A stretch of DNA of 64,000 nt from Tubiluchus corallicola (lineage: Eukaryota; Priapulida; Priapulimorpha; Priapulimorphida; Tubiluchidae). The first letter of the stretch is position 1; each line of letters starts with the position of its first letter. The translations under genes were made by a program, and so were the position numbers. Location of the stretch: assembly GCA_030141605.1 (NCBI GenBank), contig JAQGDQ010000659.1, positions 1 to 64,000 on the forward strand, read 5' to 3'. This document shows positions 55,201 to 64,000 of the stretch, one piece after another. Under the pieces are notes generated by a model, which searched no databases, had not been told where the DNA came from, and was given only the letters and a program-made list of their open reading frames with translations.

Positions 55201-58200
55201 GAGTTGTCTACAGAGAGTTTAACCAGTGAGCCGTCTACAACGGATAAAACCGAAGAGTTGTCTACAGTGAGTTTAACCAGTGAGCCGTCTACAACGGATA
55301 CAACCGAAGAGTTGTCTACAGTGAGTTTGACCAGTGAGCCGTCTACAACGGATGCAACCAATAAGTTGTCTACAGTGAGTTTAACCAGTGAGCTGTCTAC
55401 AACGGATACAACCGAAGAGTTGTCTAGAGTGAGTTTAACCAGTGAGCTGTCTACAATGGATACAACCGAAGAGTCGTCTACAGTGAGTTTAACCAGTGAG
55501 CTGTCTACAACGGATACAACCAAAGAGCCATCTACAGTGAGTTTAACCAGTGAGCCGTCTACAACGGATACAACCAAAGAGCCATCTACAGTGAGTTTAA
55601 CCAGTGAGCCGTCTACAACGGATACAACCAAAGAGCCATCTACAGTGAGTTTAACCAGTGAGCCGTCTACAACGGATACAACCAAAGAGTTGTCTACAGT
55701 GAGTATAACCAGTGAGCCGTCTACAACGGATACAACCAGAGGGCTATCTACTGTGAGTTTGACCAGTGAGCCATCTACAGTGGATACATCCAAAGGGTCA
55801 TCTACAGTGAGTTTAAACAGTGAGCCGTCTATAACGGATACAACCAAAGGGCTATCTACAGTGAGTTTGACCAGTGAGCCATCTACAATGAATGAAACCA
55901 TTGAGCCACCTACAGTGGATACATCCAAAGGGTCGTCTACAGCGAGTTTGACCAGCGAGCCGTCTACAATGAATGAAACCAGTGAGCTGCTTACAACAAG
56001 TTCAATCAATAACGCAGATGGATCACAGACGGAAAAAAGCAAACTGTTCATATTCCTCATATGCACTCTAAGCATAGCTCTAGCGGGTTTCGCTTTTTTC
56101 GCGATCTGGAAGTACTGTCGTTCGGTAAGTCGATACAAGGTGGCCCAAAAGAGCAGTAACTCGCCAGTATGATCCTGTCACCCAAAGAATCTGATTCAAA
56201 TGCTGTTAATATTGTAGTCTGAAGTTGGCAATGATTTCGCAAAATGAGTAGAAAAATTTGCAATGTTGTAGTGAAGCTTTAGGCCCGTGTCATGCAGAGC
56301 TGGACATAATATGTAAGGGGCTAAGCCGCGAGGAGAAAAAGCAGCCTCACGAACAATGAACGTATGCTGACCAACAGCCCCTGTCACGCAGATAATCCAT
56401 TTGCCACCTTCCTCTAACCGCGGTTTCCCTACTGTAAGCCGTCAGCCATAATCCACGGTAGGCTCCTCATAAGTCATTTTGAGCGGTTTCATAACGCGCC
56501 TTATTGCGAAACGAATTCGACTACAAGGCACTTTGGGTCATCGCAAACACCGTAATTAGCATGTTTGTCGTTTTTGCAGAATAGCAGAATGGTCACATAA
56601 ACGTCAAAAATCAATTTTTAACACGACATTTCACAAGCACTGCAATTAGATATGTGCAGTCCTGAAACGGATTATTGCATAACACTTTACTATTTGCACA
56701 GAGTAAGGAGCAGGTAGCATATTATGCTATGCACCTTACGGAAGACGGAAGACACCTTATAGCTTATGGCTTGCGGGTTATGCTCCTTATGCCTATCATT
56801 GTGTGACACGGGCATTTGTAGTGTTTTAAGTCCATCAGAGTGTCTTTGAAATAGATTTTAGTAGACTTGGTAAATGGTTTAGATTGATAATGTTAATTGA
56901 AAGTTGCGTATATAACACGTTGTAAGCTTAATGTAGTTAATGTCCAATTTTGCTGTAAGAAACCGCTTTTGTATATGACTGCTGATGTAATTTAATGATA
57001 ACCATTTTGCAACCAATTAATGAATGTTTTATATCTATATATATGTATATATATGTTTACTGACTGATTAAGAGATAGTCGAACATGATATTTTGGTTCA
57101 GTCCATAGTTCACTAGAAAAAAAGGACTTTTGATCACATAACGTGCTCATTACTGTCCAAAAATAGCCAAAAAATTGTTTACAAATTCACGATAAACACT
57201 TACGATCACATAACATGATCATTACAGTCCAAAAATCACTAAAGAGTTATTTACAAATTCACAATATGACATTGGGTTTCCATTGAAAAATTCATGCAGA
57301 TCGTTGAAGCTCAGTTCAGTGTTATCTTCACGAAGGTGATTCGTAAGTGGACAAAAACAGATAACATGCTCTTCTGTTTGAATGTTTAAACCGGGACAGG
57401 AGCATAGCCTGTCCTCTCTTTTTATCCTTGCCCATCTTCCAGTCTCAATAGCTAGGTTATGTGAGGAGAGGCGTAACGGAGATGTTTACAAAGGTTACAT
57501 ATTAGCAAACTGTTCATATAGCTAGACGTTGTTCTTCAAAGCAAGACCGTTTGTGAATCACAGCTTTCCCATAATATTTGTTAGTTCGTGCATAGAACGA
57601 TCTAACTACTCCAGCACTGATCCGTGGAGACTGAAGCACTTGGTCCATTGCAGCGAGTAGGGAGTCCTGACATAAAGAGGTGAACAGAATCATATCCCAG
57701 GATGCATGACGATGATGGTGGTGATGATGAAGCCATATGTGTGCTTGCAAACCAAAATCATCCATAAGTCGGCATAGTTAAAATTACGTTATGATGCTTC
57801 AAAGCAGAATGCAGCAAAAATTTGATCAAATGTGAGTTTTTTCTTTTTTATAAAAACAAATGCTAAATATATTGGACTTTTATATTCTAACATCAAACTG
57901 CCAGGGAAGTGTTAAAAATACTAAAACTTTAATTTTATAACCCCTTAGTGTAACTTGTGGAAGCAGTGGCTTTGCTTCAGATTTTCTCTCCTGGGTTACC
58001 AAGGCCAGATCTTCGTCACGAAGAGCCATCTACTGGATTTAAACACAACTTCAATGTGTTCTTGCAAAGTCCATAGCAACCAACATTTGTGCGGTTACCA
58101 AGTCTTGTGAAAATGGGACAAAAAACAATGGCTAACTTTAACAGTGATTTTCTCAAGATTATGTTTTTCAGTGCATAACCTATATCTCAACTTCAACGTG

Positions 58201-61200
58201 GATTATTTCAGCTTAGAAATAACGTAGAGCGATGAGCTTGGTATCAAAACGATCCTCATGAAATGGAGATTCGGGACGTGTGAATAACTAGGAAAGATTG
58301 ATTGCTGATTTGAGACGATGTCTAGATTTGAGCAGCAAGTCTTGCTCACTGCTGATTTTTGTAGCAGCCCAAAGCCAGGCTCATTATCAAGGACACATCT
58401 CCAAGACGAGGCATTGAACACAGCAGCTCGTGTGTAAACAGCCAGAATCAGTATAGCAAAAGAAACTGACCACAGAGTAGCACATGTCACGGGTACGGGT
58501 GCCGCTATTGGACTAGGCCAGGGGCGTGCAAATTATCTGACTAGCCGGGCCATATGAAACATTCTTGCAATTCCTGTGGGCCACATGCAGTTTGGTCAAG
58601 GAGCCAAGTACAGTAGGACCTAATAACAATTTTTTTTGCATTCGATTTGCGCACATCATCACTACTGCATTACTACATTCAAGAAACTATTTTAGAAGTT
58701 ATTAAAATGTATATTAAAAACCGTATATTTCGTCAGTGACATTAAGTGTTAACGGTCTTGTAAGGGCTAATACCATCCGATCTAGAGGAAAAAACTACCC
58801 GCACTATCTTTGCGACATTGGCACAGATTTCAGCTGGATCACGTGGGCCGCACTTTCATTACATTGACAAACCTCTTCGCGGGCCGCACAAGATCTCTTG
58901 GCGGGCCGCAAGTGGCCCGGGGGCCGCAATTTGCACACCTCTGGACTAGGCGCTGTAAGGATGAAATCTTGGGCCTGCTTTGAACTAGTAGCTTGTATGC
59001 CAGTGCACGAGGCATCTAATCACAGGTCACAAGTTCAAGTCCCAGTCAGTGCACAATTTTTGAGCGTCTGCATTTCTTTTTTAACTCATTACTCGCAGTG
59101 GTTTATGAGCCTATTATGGCAATCACTTCATAATGTGATTAAGGTTAACAAACTTAACCCAAACAATCATACAAACCTGCCTGATACTGTTTAGAAGAAT
59201 CAATGACTCTATAACATAAGCATTGAAAATCAATGACTAATTAACTATAAATAGCAACATTTGAAAAACAACATGTCTTACCTTTAGCAAGCTCAGCAAC
59301 TAGACCTCTTAGGTAATTCGTCTGCTTCTTCTGTCCCACGCACACCTCCAGGACATCCGTCAAGTCGCGGCGCACCTGCTCTAGAAGCTTAGCGCCCAGG
59401 TTCACCTCCCTCTCAAAGTACCGATACAGAGGATCCTTGATGTTGTCCATGGTCCGCTTCAGAATCGGCAGCTTCTTCGGAACGATCTTCATCCAAGTGA
59501 CGGCCGTCTCGTGCAGAGTCCGCATCCACGCCGGACGTCCGTCGGCTTCCCGTTTCTCTTTCTGTCCCTCCGGGGACAGCTCCTCGTCGTCTTGGAGCAG
59601 CTCCATCTTCAGCAGCTTAGCAATCAAGTCTCCTCCTAAAATAGGAAATTAACCAAGTCAATTAGCAAGTCGGTGAGTTGGCTTTTTCAAAAAATAGTAA
59701 GACACATTCGCGTTTGTTGCAACAAAATTATTCTAGGGTTGTTTTTCTTATAATTTCTGCAAATTAGACTTCTAAAAATAGTCAACGTCTAACTGATATC
59801 TAAAAATAGTCAACATCTAACTTATATCTAAAAATAGTCAACATCTAACTGATATCTAAAAATAGTCAACATCTAACTGATATCTAAAAATAGTCAACAT
59901 CTAACTGATATCTAAAAATAGTCAACATCTAACTTATATCTAAAAATAGTCAACATCTAACTTATATCTAAAAATAGTCAACATCTAACTTATACCTAAA
60001 AATAGTCAACATCTAACTTACCGTATTTTCCCGTGTATAAGAGACCCTTGTGTATAAGAGACCCCTTCAATTTTTAGGCAAAAATTCTGTAAAAAAGTTT
60101 TTTCAGACGGACATTTTTAGAGGGTAAAGTACAACTTTTTTCAACTCAGTGCGGTACTGAAAACAAAATAAAACCAGTTAATGTGTTGTAGAAAAAGAGT
60201 ACTGGTATATATTAAAGTGCGTACCTGCAAACCTGTAACAGGAAAAGAGAAAACGAGGAGATAATGCCTGTGTCACGATGCTTGTATTGCTTACAACCGC
60301 TTCATAGTCGAACGCGACACGCAAAACAGTTGTAGAGCACTTATTTCTTTAAAATCATTAGTGTCACAATTTATGCATCTTATTGAAAAGACTTACTCCC
60401 ATGTATAAGAGACCCCCTATTTTTAAAGTGAAAATTCTGAGTAAAAAAGGGTCTCTTATACACGGGAAAATACGGTATATCTAAAAATAGTCAACATCTA
60501 ATTTATATCTAAAAATAGTCAACATCTAACTTATATCTAAAAATAGTCAACATCTAACTTATACCTAAAAATAGTCAACATCTAACTGATATCTAAAAAT
60601 AGTCAACGTCTAACTGATATCTAAAAATAGTCAACATCTAACTTATATCTAAAAATAGTCAACATCTAACTTATACCTAAAAATAGTCAACATCTAACTT
60701 ATATCTAAAAATAGTCAACATCTAACTTATATCTAAAAATAGTCAACATCTAACTTATATCTAAAAATAGTCAACATCTAACTTATATCTAAAAATAGTC
60801 AACACCTAACTTATATCTAAAAATAGTCAACATCTAACTGATATCTAAAAATAGTCAACATCTAACTTATATCTAAAAATAGTCAACATCTAACTGATAT
60901 CTAAAAATAGTCAACATCTAACTGATATCTAAAAATAGTCAACATCTAACTGATATCTAAAAATAGTCAACATCTAACTGATATCTAAAAATAGTCAACA
61001 TCTAACTTATATCTAAAAATAGTCAACATCTAACTGATATCTAAAAATAGTCAACATCTAACTGATATCTAAAAATAGTCAACATCTAACTGACATCTAA
61101 AAATAGTCAACATCTAACTTATACCTAAAAATAGTCAACATCTAACTTATACCTAAAAATAGTCAACATCTCTAAAAATAGTCAACATCTAACTTATATC

Positions 61201-62489
61201 TAAAAATAGTCAACATCTAACTTATATCTAAAAATAGTCAACATCTAACTTATATCTAAAAATAGTCAACATCTAACTGATATCTAAAAATAGTCAACAT
61301 CTAACTGATATCTAAAAATAGTCAACATCTAACTGATATCTAAAAATAGTCAACATCTAACTGACATCTAAAAATAGTCAACATCCACTTATACCTAAAA
61401 ATAGTCAACATCTAACTTATACCTAAAAATAGTCAACATCTCTAAAAATAGTCAACATCTAACTTATACCTAAAAATAGTCAACATCTAACTTATACCTA
61501 AAAATAGTCAACATCTAACTTATACCTAAAAATAGTCAACATCTAACTTATATCTAAAAATAGTCAACATCTAACTTATAGAGCAGGGGTGTGCAAATTA
61601 TCTGACTAGCCGGGCCACATTAAACTTTCCCGCAATTCCTGCGGGCCACAGGCAGTTTGATCAAGGAGCCAAGTACAGAAAGGCCTAATAACGAATTTTT
61701 TGCATCCGACCTGCGTACATCATTACTACTACACTCAAGAAACTATTTTAGAAGTTATTAAAATTTATATTACAAACTATATATTTCTACTTTCAGGACA
61801 GATAGTACAATGCATATTAGTAATGTGTATCACACAGTCTGTGTAGTACAGTAACATTAAGCTACAACCATCTTGTAAGGGTTAATGGCATCCGATCTAG
61901 TAGAAAAAACTACCCGCACTATCTATGGAATCGTGGCACGGACTTCAGCTGGATACACTCAATTCATCGCCCGGGCCGCACAAATTCTCTTGGCGGGCTG
62001 TAAGTGGCCCGCGGGCCGCAATTTGCACACCCCTGGATTAGAACTACACATTTTAAGCAGATCACCTGTTTACTAACAGTAAAAGTTAAATGTAAGAAAA
62101 TACGGCTAAATTAGAAAGTCAGAAAAAACCCTATTGTCTTAGACGGTTTGATTGCTGAGTTCTGTTTAGTATGAACAGATGTAGGGATGAGAATTTGTCA
62201 TTATCATCCCTGCAGATGTGTAAACTGTCATCAGTTTGTTGCGTCTTTATTGGTAGTTCAAGTCAAAAACATGTCAACAACAGACTTACATCCTAATAAT
62301 TGTACGTGTAACTTCGTCGTGACGTAAGAGCAGCGCGGAACTTTGTTTGAAACAACTCCATGTAAAAGAAGAAAAAAAATCGAACCTCTAGTAGTAAGAA
62401 GAACTTTCTCGGCATTGTTCGGTAACCCCAACCAAGATGGAGTCTGTAGACTTGACATGCTTTCCGTCCATTGAACAAACTGTTCACGT
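49138..62489 (-). CDS. DYNC1H1: cytoplasmic dynein 1 heavy chain, last six exons (C-terminal end)
   Basis: Minus-end-directed microtubule motor. Exons in transcript order: 62,489-62,386; 59,635-59,282; 54,141-53,999; 52,869-52,695; 50,392-50,265; 49,275-49,138. Borders are GT/AG and the phases agree (1, 1, 0, 1, 0). Residues read [125 protein letters not shown], and [19 protein letters not shown] to [16 protein letters not shown]-stop. This is the AAA6-adjacent stalk and C-terminal domain of dynein-1, collinear with vertebrate DYNC1H1 as recalled. Upstream exons lie beyond the window. A mucin-like gene and many repeats sit in its introns. Confidence 0.95.
49340..49600 (-). repeat. dispersed repeat related to 51.1, 51.6 and 63.4 kb
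   Basis: Shares blocks such as CATCAGTGTAACCATG, GCATATCTCTATGTATAAAA, TTTTGCATAGGAG and 'ccgcgagtctaatacac', in inverted orientation, with the two internal copies of the element at 51,013-51,943 and with 63,380-63,495. Confidence 0.6.
49620..50170. repeat. 25-bp minisatellite in the last dynein intron
   Basis: About 21 copies of GCCGCCACTGGTTTTCACGT plus AGTGA/C, with an AGTATGA variant at the left end. It occupies over half of the intron between exons 50,392-50,265 and 49,275-49,138. Confidence 0.93.
51013..51943. mobile_element. TA-flanked DNA element with GGTTTGCCGGAC termini
   Basis: Left end CACTCATATCTCGGTTTGCC then GGAC; right end in reverse complement CACTCACATTCTCGGTTTGC then CGGAC. 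TA lies at 51,011-51,012 and 51,944-51,945. No transposase is encoded. Inside, a ~180-bp block occurs twice as a direct repeat (from ~51,120 and ~51,620), separated by the repeat also found at 7.2 kb. This indicates nested insertions or a composite. Pogo/Tigger-like by ends and target site. Confidence 0.7.
51946..52694. other. dynein intron with (AAC/AGC)n tract
   Basis: No exon. A trinucleotide-rich tract (AAC, GAC, AGC) at ~52,325-52,480 explains the low-complexity Asn/Ser and Val ORFs. Confidence 0.6.
53215..54030 (-). repeat. DYNC1H1: 45-48-bp minisatellite made of dynein exon end plus splice donor
   Basis: About 17 units. Read on the minus strand each contains TCCAAATCCGGAGCTAAAGA then GTTAAAG|GTATCATTATTATG, i.e. 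codons SKSGAKELK followed by the intron's first bases including the GTATCA donor. The four or five units next to the exon are 48 bp, keep the reading frame (VSLLCSV linking successive SKSGAKELK) and are open to ~53,822. More distal units are 45-46 bp. The far edge (53,215) is a degenerate copy (GGAGGTAAAGATTTAAA). Confidence 0.93.
53999..54141 (-). CDS. DYNC1H1: DYNC1H1 exon whose 3' end is tandemly amplified
   Basis: Acceptor TTGTTTACAG at 54,142; it encodes [20 protein letters not shown] through [10 protein letters not shown] and SKSGAKELK. The first available donor is AAAG|GTATCA (53,999/53,998), phase 0, matching the next exon (AAT GTG AAC). The terminal SKSGAKELK plus donor recurs in the minisatellite directly downstream, so the true end of the exon is ambiguous. 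Confidence 0.88.
54151..55008. other. dynein intron and upstream region of the mucin-like gene
   Basis: About 860 bases without a recognised repeat or exon. It must contain the promoter of the nested plus-strand gene if that gene is real. Confidence 0.4.
55009..56172 (+). CDS. mucin-like type I membrane protein, nested in a dynein intron
   Basis: Single-exon ORF of 387 residues. The N terminus ([18 protein letters not shown]) is a signal peptide. Residues ~30-330 are Thr/Ser/Pro/Glu-rich, mostly an 18-residue tandem unit ([18 protein letters not shown] and variants, ~15 copies) suited to dense O-glycosylation. One segment ([20 protein letters not shown], ~350-370) spans the membrane, followed by a basic 20-residue tail. 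DNA units of 54 bp keep frame and vary mainly at conservative positions. It lies on the strand opposite DYNC1H1, between exons at 54,141 and 59,282. Likely a cell-surface sialomucin-type protein. No homologue recognised. The antisense ORF is a shadow. Confidence 0.75.
   Translation: MSVNTHLILVLVIELWTVRLTTEWGTLTPMPTYRTTHGTTKASTTRTTTIVSLISEPSTTDKPEELSTESLTSEPSTTDKTEELSTVSLTSEPSTTDTTEELSTVSLTSEPSTTDATNKLSTVSLTSELSTTDTTEELSRVSLTSELSTMDTTEESSTVSLTSELSTTDTTKEPSTVSLTSEPSTTDTTKEPSTVSLTSEPSTTDTTKEPSTVSLTSEPSTTDTTKELSTVSITSEPSTTDTTRGLSTVSLTSEPSTVDTSKGSSTVSLNSEPSITDTTKGLSTVSLTSEPSTMNETIEPPTVDTSKGSSTASLTSEPSTMNETSELLTTSSINNADGSQTEKSKLFIFLICTLSIALAGFAFFAIWKYCRSVSRYKVAQKSSNSPV
56281..56813. mobile_element. 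non-autonomous DNA element with GGCCCGTGTCA ends
   Basis: Left end AGGCCCGTGTCATGCAGAGC and right end, in reverse complement, TGCCCGTGTCACACAATGAT. The ~530-bp interior contains inverted motifs (CTTATAGCTTATGGC, TTACGGAAGACGG). The hAT-like ends start 109 bases after the mucin stop, so it may supply its 3' UTR. Target duplication not resolved. Confidence 0.6.
56814..57742. other. dynein intron, no gene seen
   Basis: AT-rich. A repeated motif (ACTTACGATCACATAACATG against TTTTGATCACATAACGTG, ~50-90 bases apart) suggests a short tandem duplication at ~57,120-57,260. Confidence 0.4.
57743..58317. mobile_element. second copy of the AAGTCGGC terminal-repeat element
   Basis: Starts GCTTGCAAACCAAAATCATC then CATAAGTCGGC and is collinear with 43,318-43,961 (GATGCTTCAAAGCAGAA, AAAACAAATGCTAAATATAT, TTTCTCAAGATTATGTTTTT). 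The right terminus is diverged (GATTGCTGATTTGAGACGAT). Confidence 0.7.
58519..58943. mobile_element. hAT-type MITE with exact 8-bp target duplication
   Basis: Ends CAGGGGCGTGCAAATT and AATTTGCACACCTCTG, flanked on both sides by GACTAGGC (58,511-58,518 and 58,944-58,951). The 425-bp interior is rich in GGGCCGCA/TGGCCC motifs and non-coding. An 8-bp duplication and CAGGG ends are standard for hAT elements. Confidence 0.9.
58952..59110 (+). repeat. possible tRNA-derived SINE
   Basis: AGTAGCTTGTATGCCAGTGC (box A-like) is followed ~35 bases later by AAGTTCAAGTCCCAGT (box B-like). No cloverleaf can be completed. The region lies between the hAT MITE and a dynein exon. Confidence 0.35.
59282..59635 (-). 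CDS. DYNC1H1: DYNC1H1 exon with the [10 protein letters not shown] block
   Basis: 354-bp exon with acceptor CCTATTTTAG and donor GTAAGA, both phase 1. It encodes [20 protein letters not shown], an acidic linker, [39 protein letters not shown] and [17 protein letters not shown]. It is one of the best-conserved stretches in the window and fixes the assignment to dynein-1 rather than an axonemal dynein. Confidence 0.95.
59765..61580. repeat. 28-bp minisatellite, interrupted by a MITE
   Basis: About 48 copies of TATCTAAAAATAGTCAACAT plus CTAACTTA (or CTGA), in two blocks (59,765-60,020 and 60,478-61,580). The ends of the blocks show the array was continuous before the MITE at 60,021 inserted. 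Variant units (TACC for TATC; a short CATCTCTAAAAA unit) recur in the same order twice in the right block, showing a ~270-bp higher-order duplication. Confidence 0.95.
60021..60475. mobile_element. Tc1/pogo-type MITE inserted in the minisatellite
   Basis: Ends CCGTATTTTCCCGTGTATAA then GAGACCC and its exact reverse complement, flanked by TA (60,019-60,020 and 60,476-60,477). Within the left end the block TGTATAAGAGACCC is repeated. The 455-bp interior is non-coding. Confidence 0.9.
61584..62035. mobile_element. second hAT-type MITE
   Basis: Ends CAGGGGTGTGCAAATTATCT and AATTTGCACACCCCTG; collinear with 58,519-58,943 (TGACTAGCCGGGCCA, AGTTTGATCAAGGAGCCAAG). It sits exactly at the right edge of the 28-bp array. 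The flanking octamers (TTATAGAG and GATTAGAA) do not match, so the target duplication has decayed or been lost by recombination. Confidence 0.8.
62036..62385. other. dynein intron, no gene seen
   Basis: About 350 bases. It includes a scrap of the 'gggatgag..tttgtcatt..atccctg' dispersed repeat at ~62,180-62,215. Confidence 0.45.
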
Positions 62490-63279
62490 CTATAAATAGA
62501 AACACGAATCAGGCAAATTCTGACCTGAGAGGCTTTAAAAATTAATTAGCTTTGAATTAACCAATGATTGATGATGATGGTAAAAAGGTCAAAGGTTAAG
62601 TGTACCATATTTGAGTATACTTGACAACGCCTTGCTGCTCATGCTTTTTTAACTAGCCCTAGCTAGTTTTAACAGCTAGCTAGAACGTTTCCTAGTTCAT
62701 TTTTTCTTGTTCCCAAGCAAGATACTGGTAATAAATCACTCTGCGCACTGACTAATGCATAATTAAGTAAAGTCCATGTAAAACAACAGAAGTCACTGAA
62801 CTGATGTGGCAGGCAGCTTTGCTTTACGCACACGTGAAGGTTGTAGTTAAGATGCGTTGCTGTAGTACGCTTAACTTTTCTGAGCTACAGCAATCTTTTT
62901 TTGCAAGTTCTGCATGTTTGTTGGTCATAAGTTTTTCTGTAACTTGTACATTATACAATAAAGGACACCGCTGTCCTTTACCTTCAATATATTAGTTCCT
63001 CAAGTGCATGCACGACTGAGTGACTGTATGCGTGAGGCATGTGTGAGTATTACCGCCACTGGTAGGGAGTCAGTTGTGCACTGTAACCATGACGACACAG
63101 TCGAGTCATACATGCCACTCAGAATAGCATTCTCATGATGGCAGATTCTCATCATACAGGCAGTGAGGTTAAGATCAGGTTTTAAAGTAAAACTCCAGCC
63201 TCACTAACAATTTTTAGCAAAACTTTAAGAAACACGTGTTGAAATAATATTCCCATCGCATTTGTAAAATAATTAAATG
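62490..63279. other. dynein intron, no gene seen
   Basis: About 790 bases. It contains the small repeat AAAAAGGTCAAAGGTTAAGT, shared with ~32,270. A 63-codon ORF (62,804-62,995) is unsupported. Confidence 0.4.
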
Positions 63280-64000
63280 CACTCGTATCTCGGTTTGCCA
63301 GACCTCGCTTTTACAGACATCGGAAGAATCGGACAAAATCTGGACCGTTAAAAGTCCCGCATACGACGGACACCGTCCCCGTTATTTCGCGAGCTGGCTG
63401 CTAGATGTCGGGCCATCACTTTGTTTAAATCACATACATTCAGTGTATTCATGTGTACATCTGTATGTATGAAAATATCGTTGCATTGTGAGTCTAATAT
63501 ACAGGATGCCCACACTGTATCTTGGTACTAAGTGGAGGAGCTACACAAGCAGCCAACGGCTGGAAGGCGGAGGAGGTCAAGTGACCCAATATGTAGAGGA
63601 GTAAACCTTCCAAATCAGGAGTAGAGCCCCGAAGGACCAGTGCAGCATGCTCACTGACTCCGGCAGCTCTTGCAGCCAACCTGGTGCCAAACGTATCGCT
63701 CCGCTTTCCTTTGGACTACACCAGGGAGGAAGAGAGGGGGTTCCTGTTGTCTGGGCAACTCAGGATGTCCATACACCTTGCCCAGGCGTGCGCCCTGGAG
63801 ACGTTCAAGGATCGCACTGCTCAGCCACAGTCGACGCTGCAGCTCCATCAATGTGATCGATAACTGACTCTCTTGGCGCACACTCCATTGTCTTCCGAGA
63901 CAGAAGGATGCCAACAACACACGGCACTTACTGCAATAGCTTAGTATCATAAATGCGGACGGCAAATTCGGACCGGCGTCGCTTTTGTCCGACAAACCGA
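63280..64000. mobile_element. second GGTTTGCC-ended element, with nested 5S-SINE body, cut by window end
   Basis: Starts CACTCGTATCTCGGTTTGCC and, at the very end of the window, reaches TTTTGTCCGACAAACCGA, the inverted terminal motif. Between them lie the shared repeat block (63,380-63,495) and the 5S-SINE body. The outer end and target duplication lie outside the window. Confidence 0.6.
63500..63918 (+). mobile_element. 5S-SINE body, 5'-truncated (no 5S head)
   Basis: Matches the non-5S body of the minus-strand copy at 23,925-24,300: GATGCCCACACTGTATCTTG, GGAGACGTTCAAGGATCGCA, then CAGAAGGATGCCAACAACAC. It carries ~50 bases (CTGCTCAGCCACAGTCGACG ...) absent from that copy. The ORFs on both strands follow the same frames as in the other copy but are broken differently. 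Confidence 0.75.

Noticed and set aside
55104-56138. 344-codon minus-strand ORF
   Set aside because: Antisense shadow of the mucin-like gene; no signal peptide or independent features.

Overview
This is nuclear DNA of a multicellular animal. Split exons with GT/AG borders encode animal housekeeping proteins, the introns run to several kilobases, and the intergenic DNA is AT-rich and full of repeats. The lineage cannot be fixed from the sequence. A non-vertebrate metazoan fits best, because protein matches are clear but not close to vertebrate copies and the Helitron, 5S-derived SINE and foldback families look invertebrate. Nothing bacterial or phage-like is present.

Layout. Positions 713-4929 (+) hold five exons of mitochondrial delta-1-pyrroline-5-carboxylate dehydrogenase (ALDH4A1 type), separated by introns almost filled by tandem arrays. 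A 112-bp minisatellite (4.96-7.09 kb) follows the last recognisable exon. Positions 7.3-8.9 kb are a near-perfect 1.6-kb foldback palindrome. Positions 12.0-23.1 kb carry a family of ~0.75-0.8-kb non-autonomous Helitrons, four of them head-to-tail (17,114-20,292). Between the Helitrons lie a 5S rRNA-derived SINE fragment and a two-exon gene for a GPI-anchored leucine-rich-repeat protein (15,717-16,823, +). Positions 28,581-29,714 (+) encode a six-finger C2H2 zinc-finger protein. Its 3' fingers are frameshifted, decayed and split by a LINE insertion. Positions 29.9-39.3 kb are LINE fragments, TA-flanked MITEs and an inverted repeat.

Positions 39,811-46,148 (+) hold the exons of the Qb-SNARE VTI1B, including the SNARE motif and C-terminal anchor. 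Converging on it from the other strand are the last six exons of the cytoplasmic dynein 1 heavy chain (62,489 down to the stop at 49,138, -). A mucin-like type I membrane protein gene (55,009-56,172, +) lies inside one dynein intron on the opposite strand. MITEs, hAT-type elements and a 28-bp minisatellite fill the other dynein introns.

The genes belong to unrelated pathways: proline catabolism, vesicle fusion, retrograde transport, cell-surface recognition and transcription. No operon-like or defence-system logic is visible. The most unusual theme is that several intronic minisatellites are built from splice-signal-like units. In the dynein gene the array consists of copies of an exon's own 3' end together with its splice donor.
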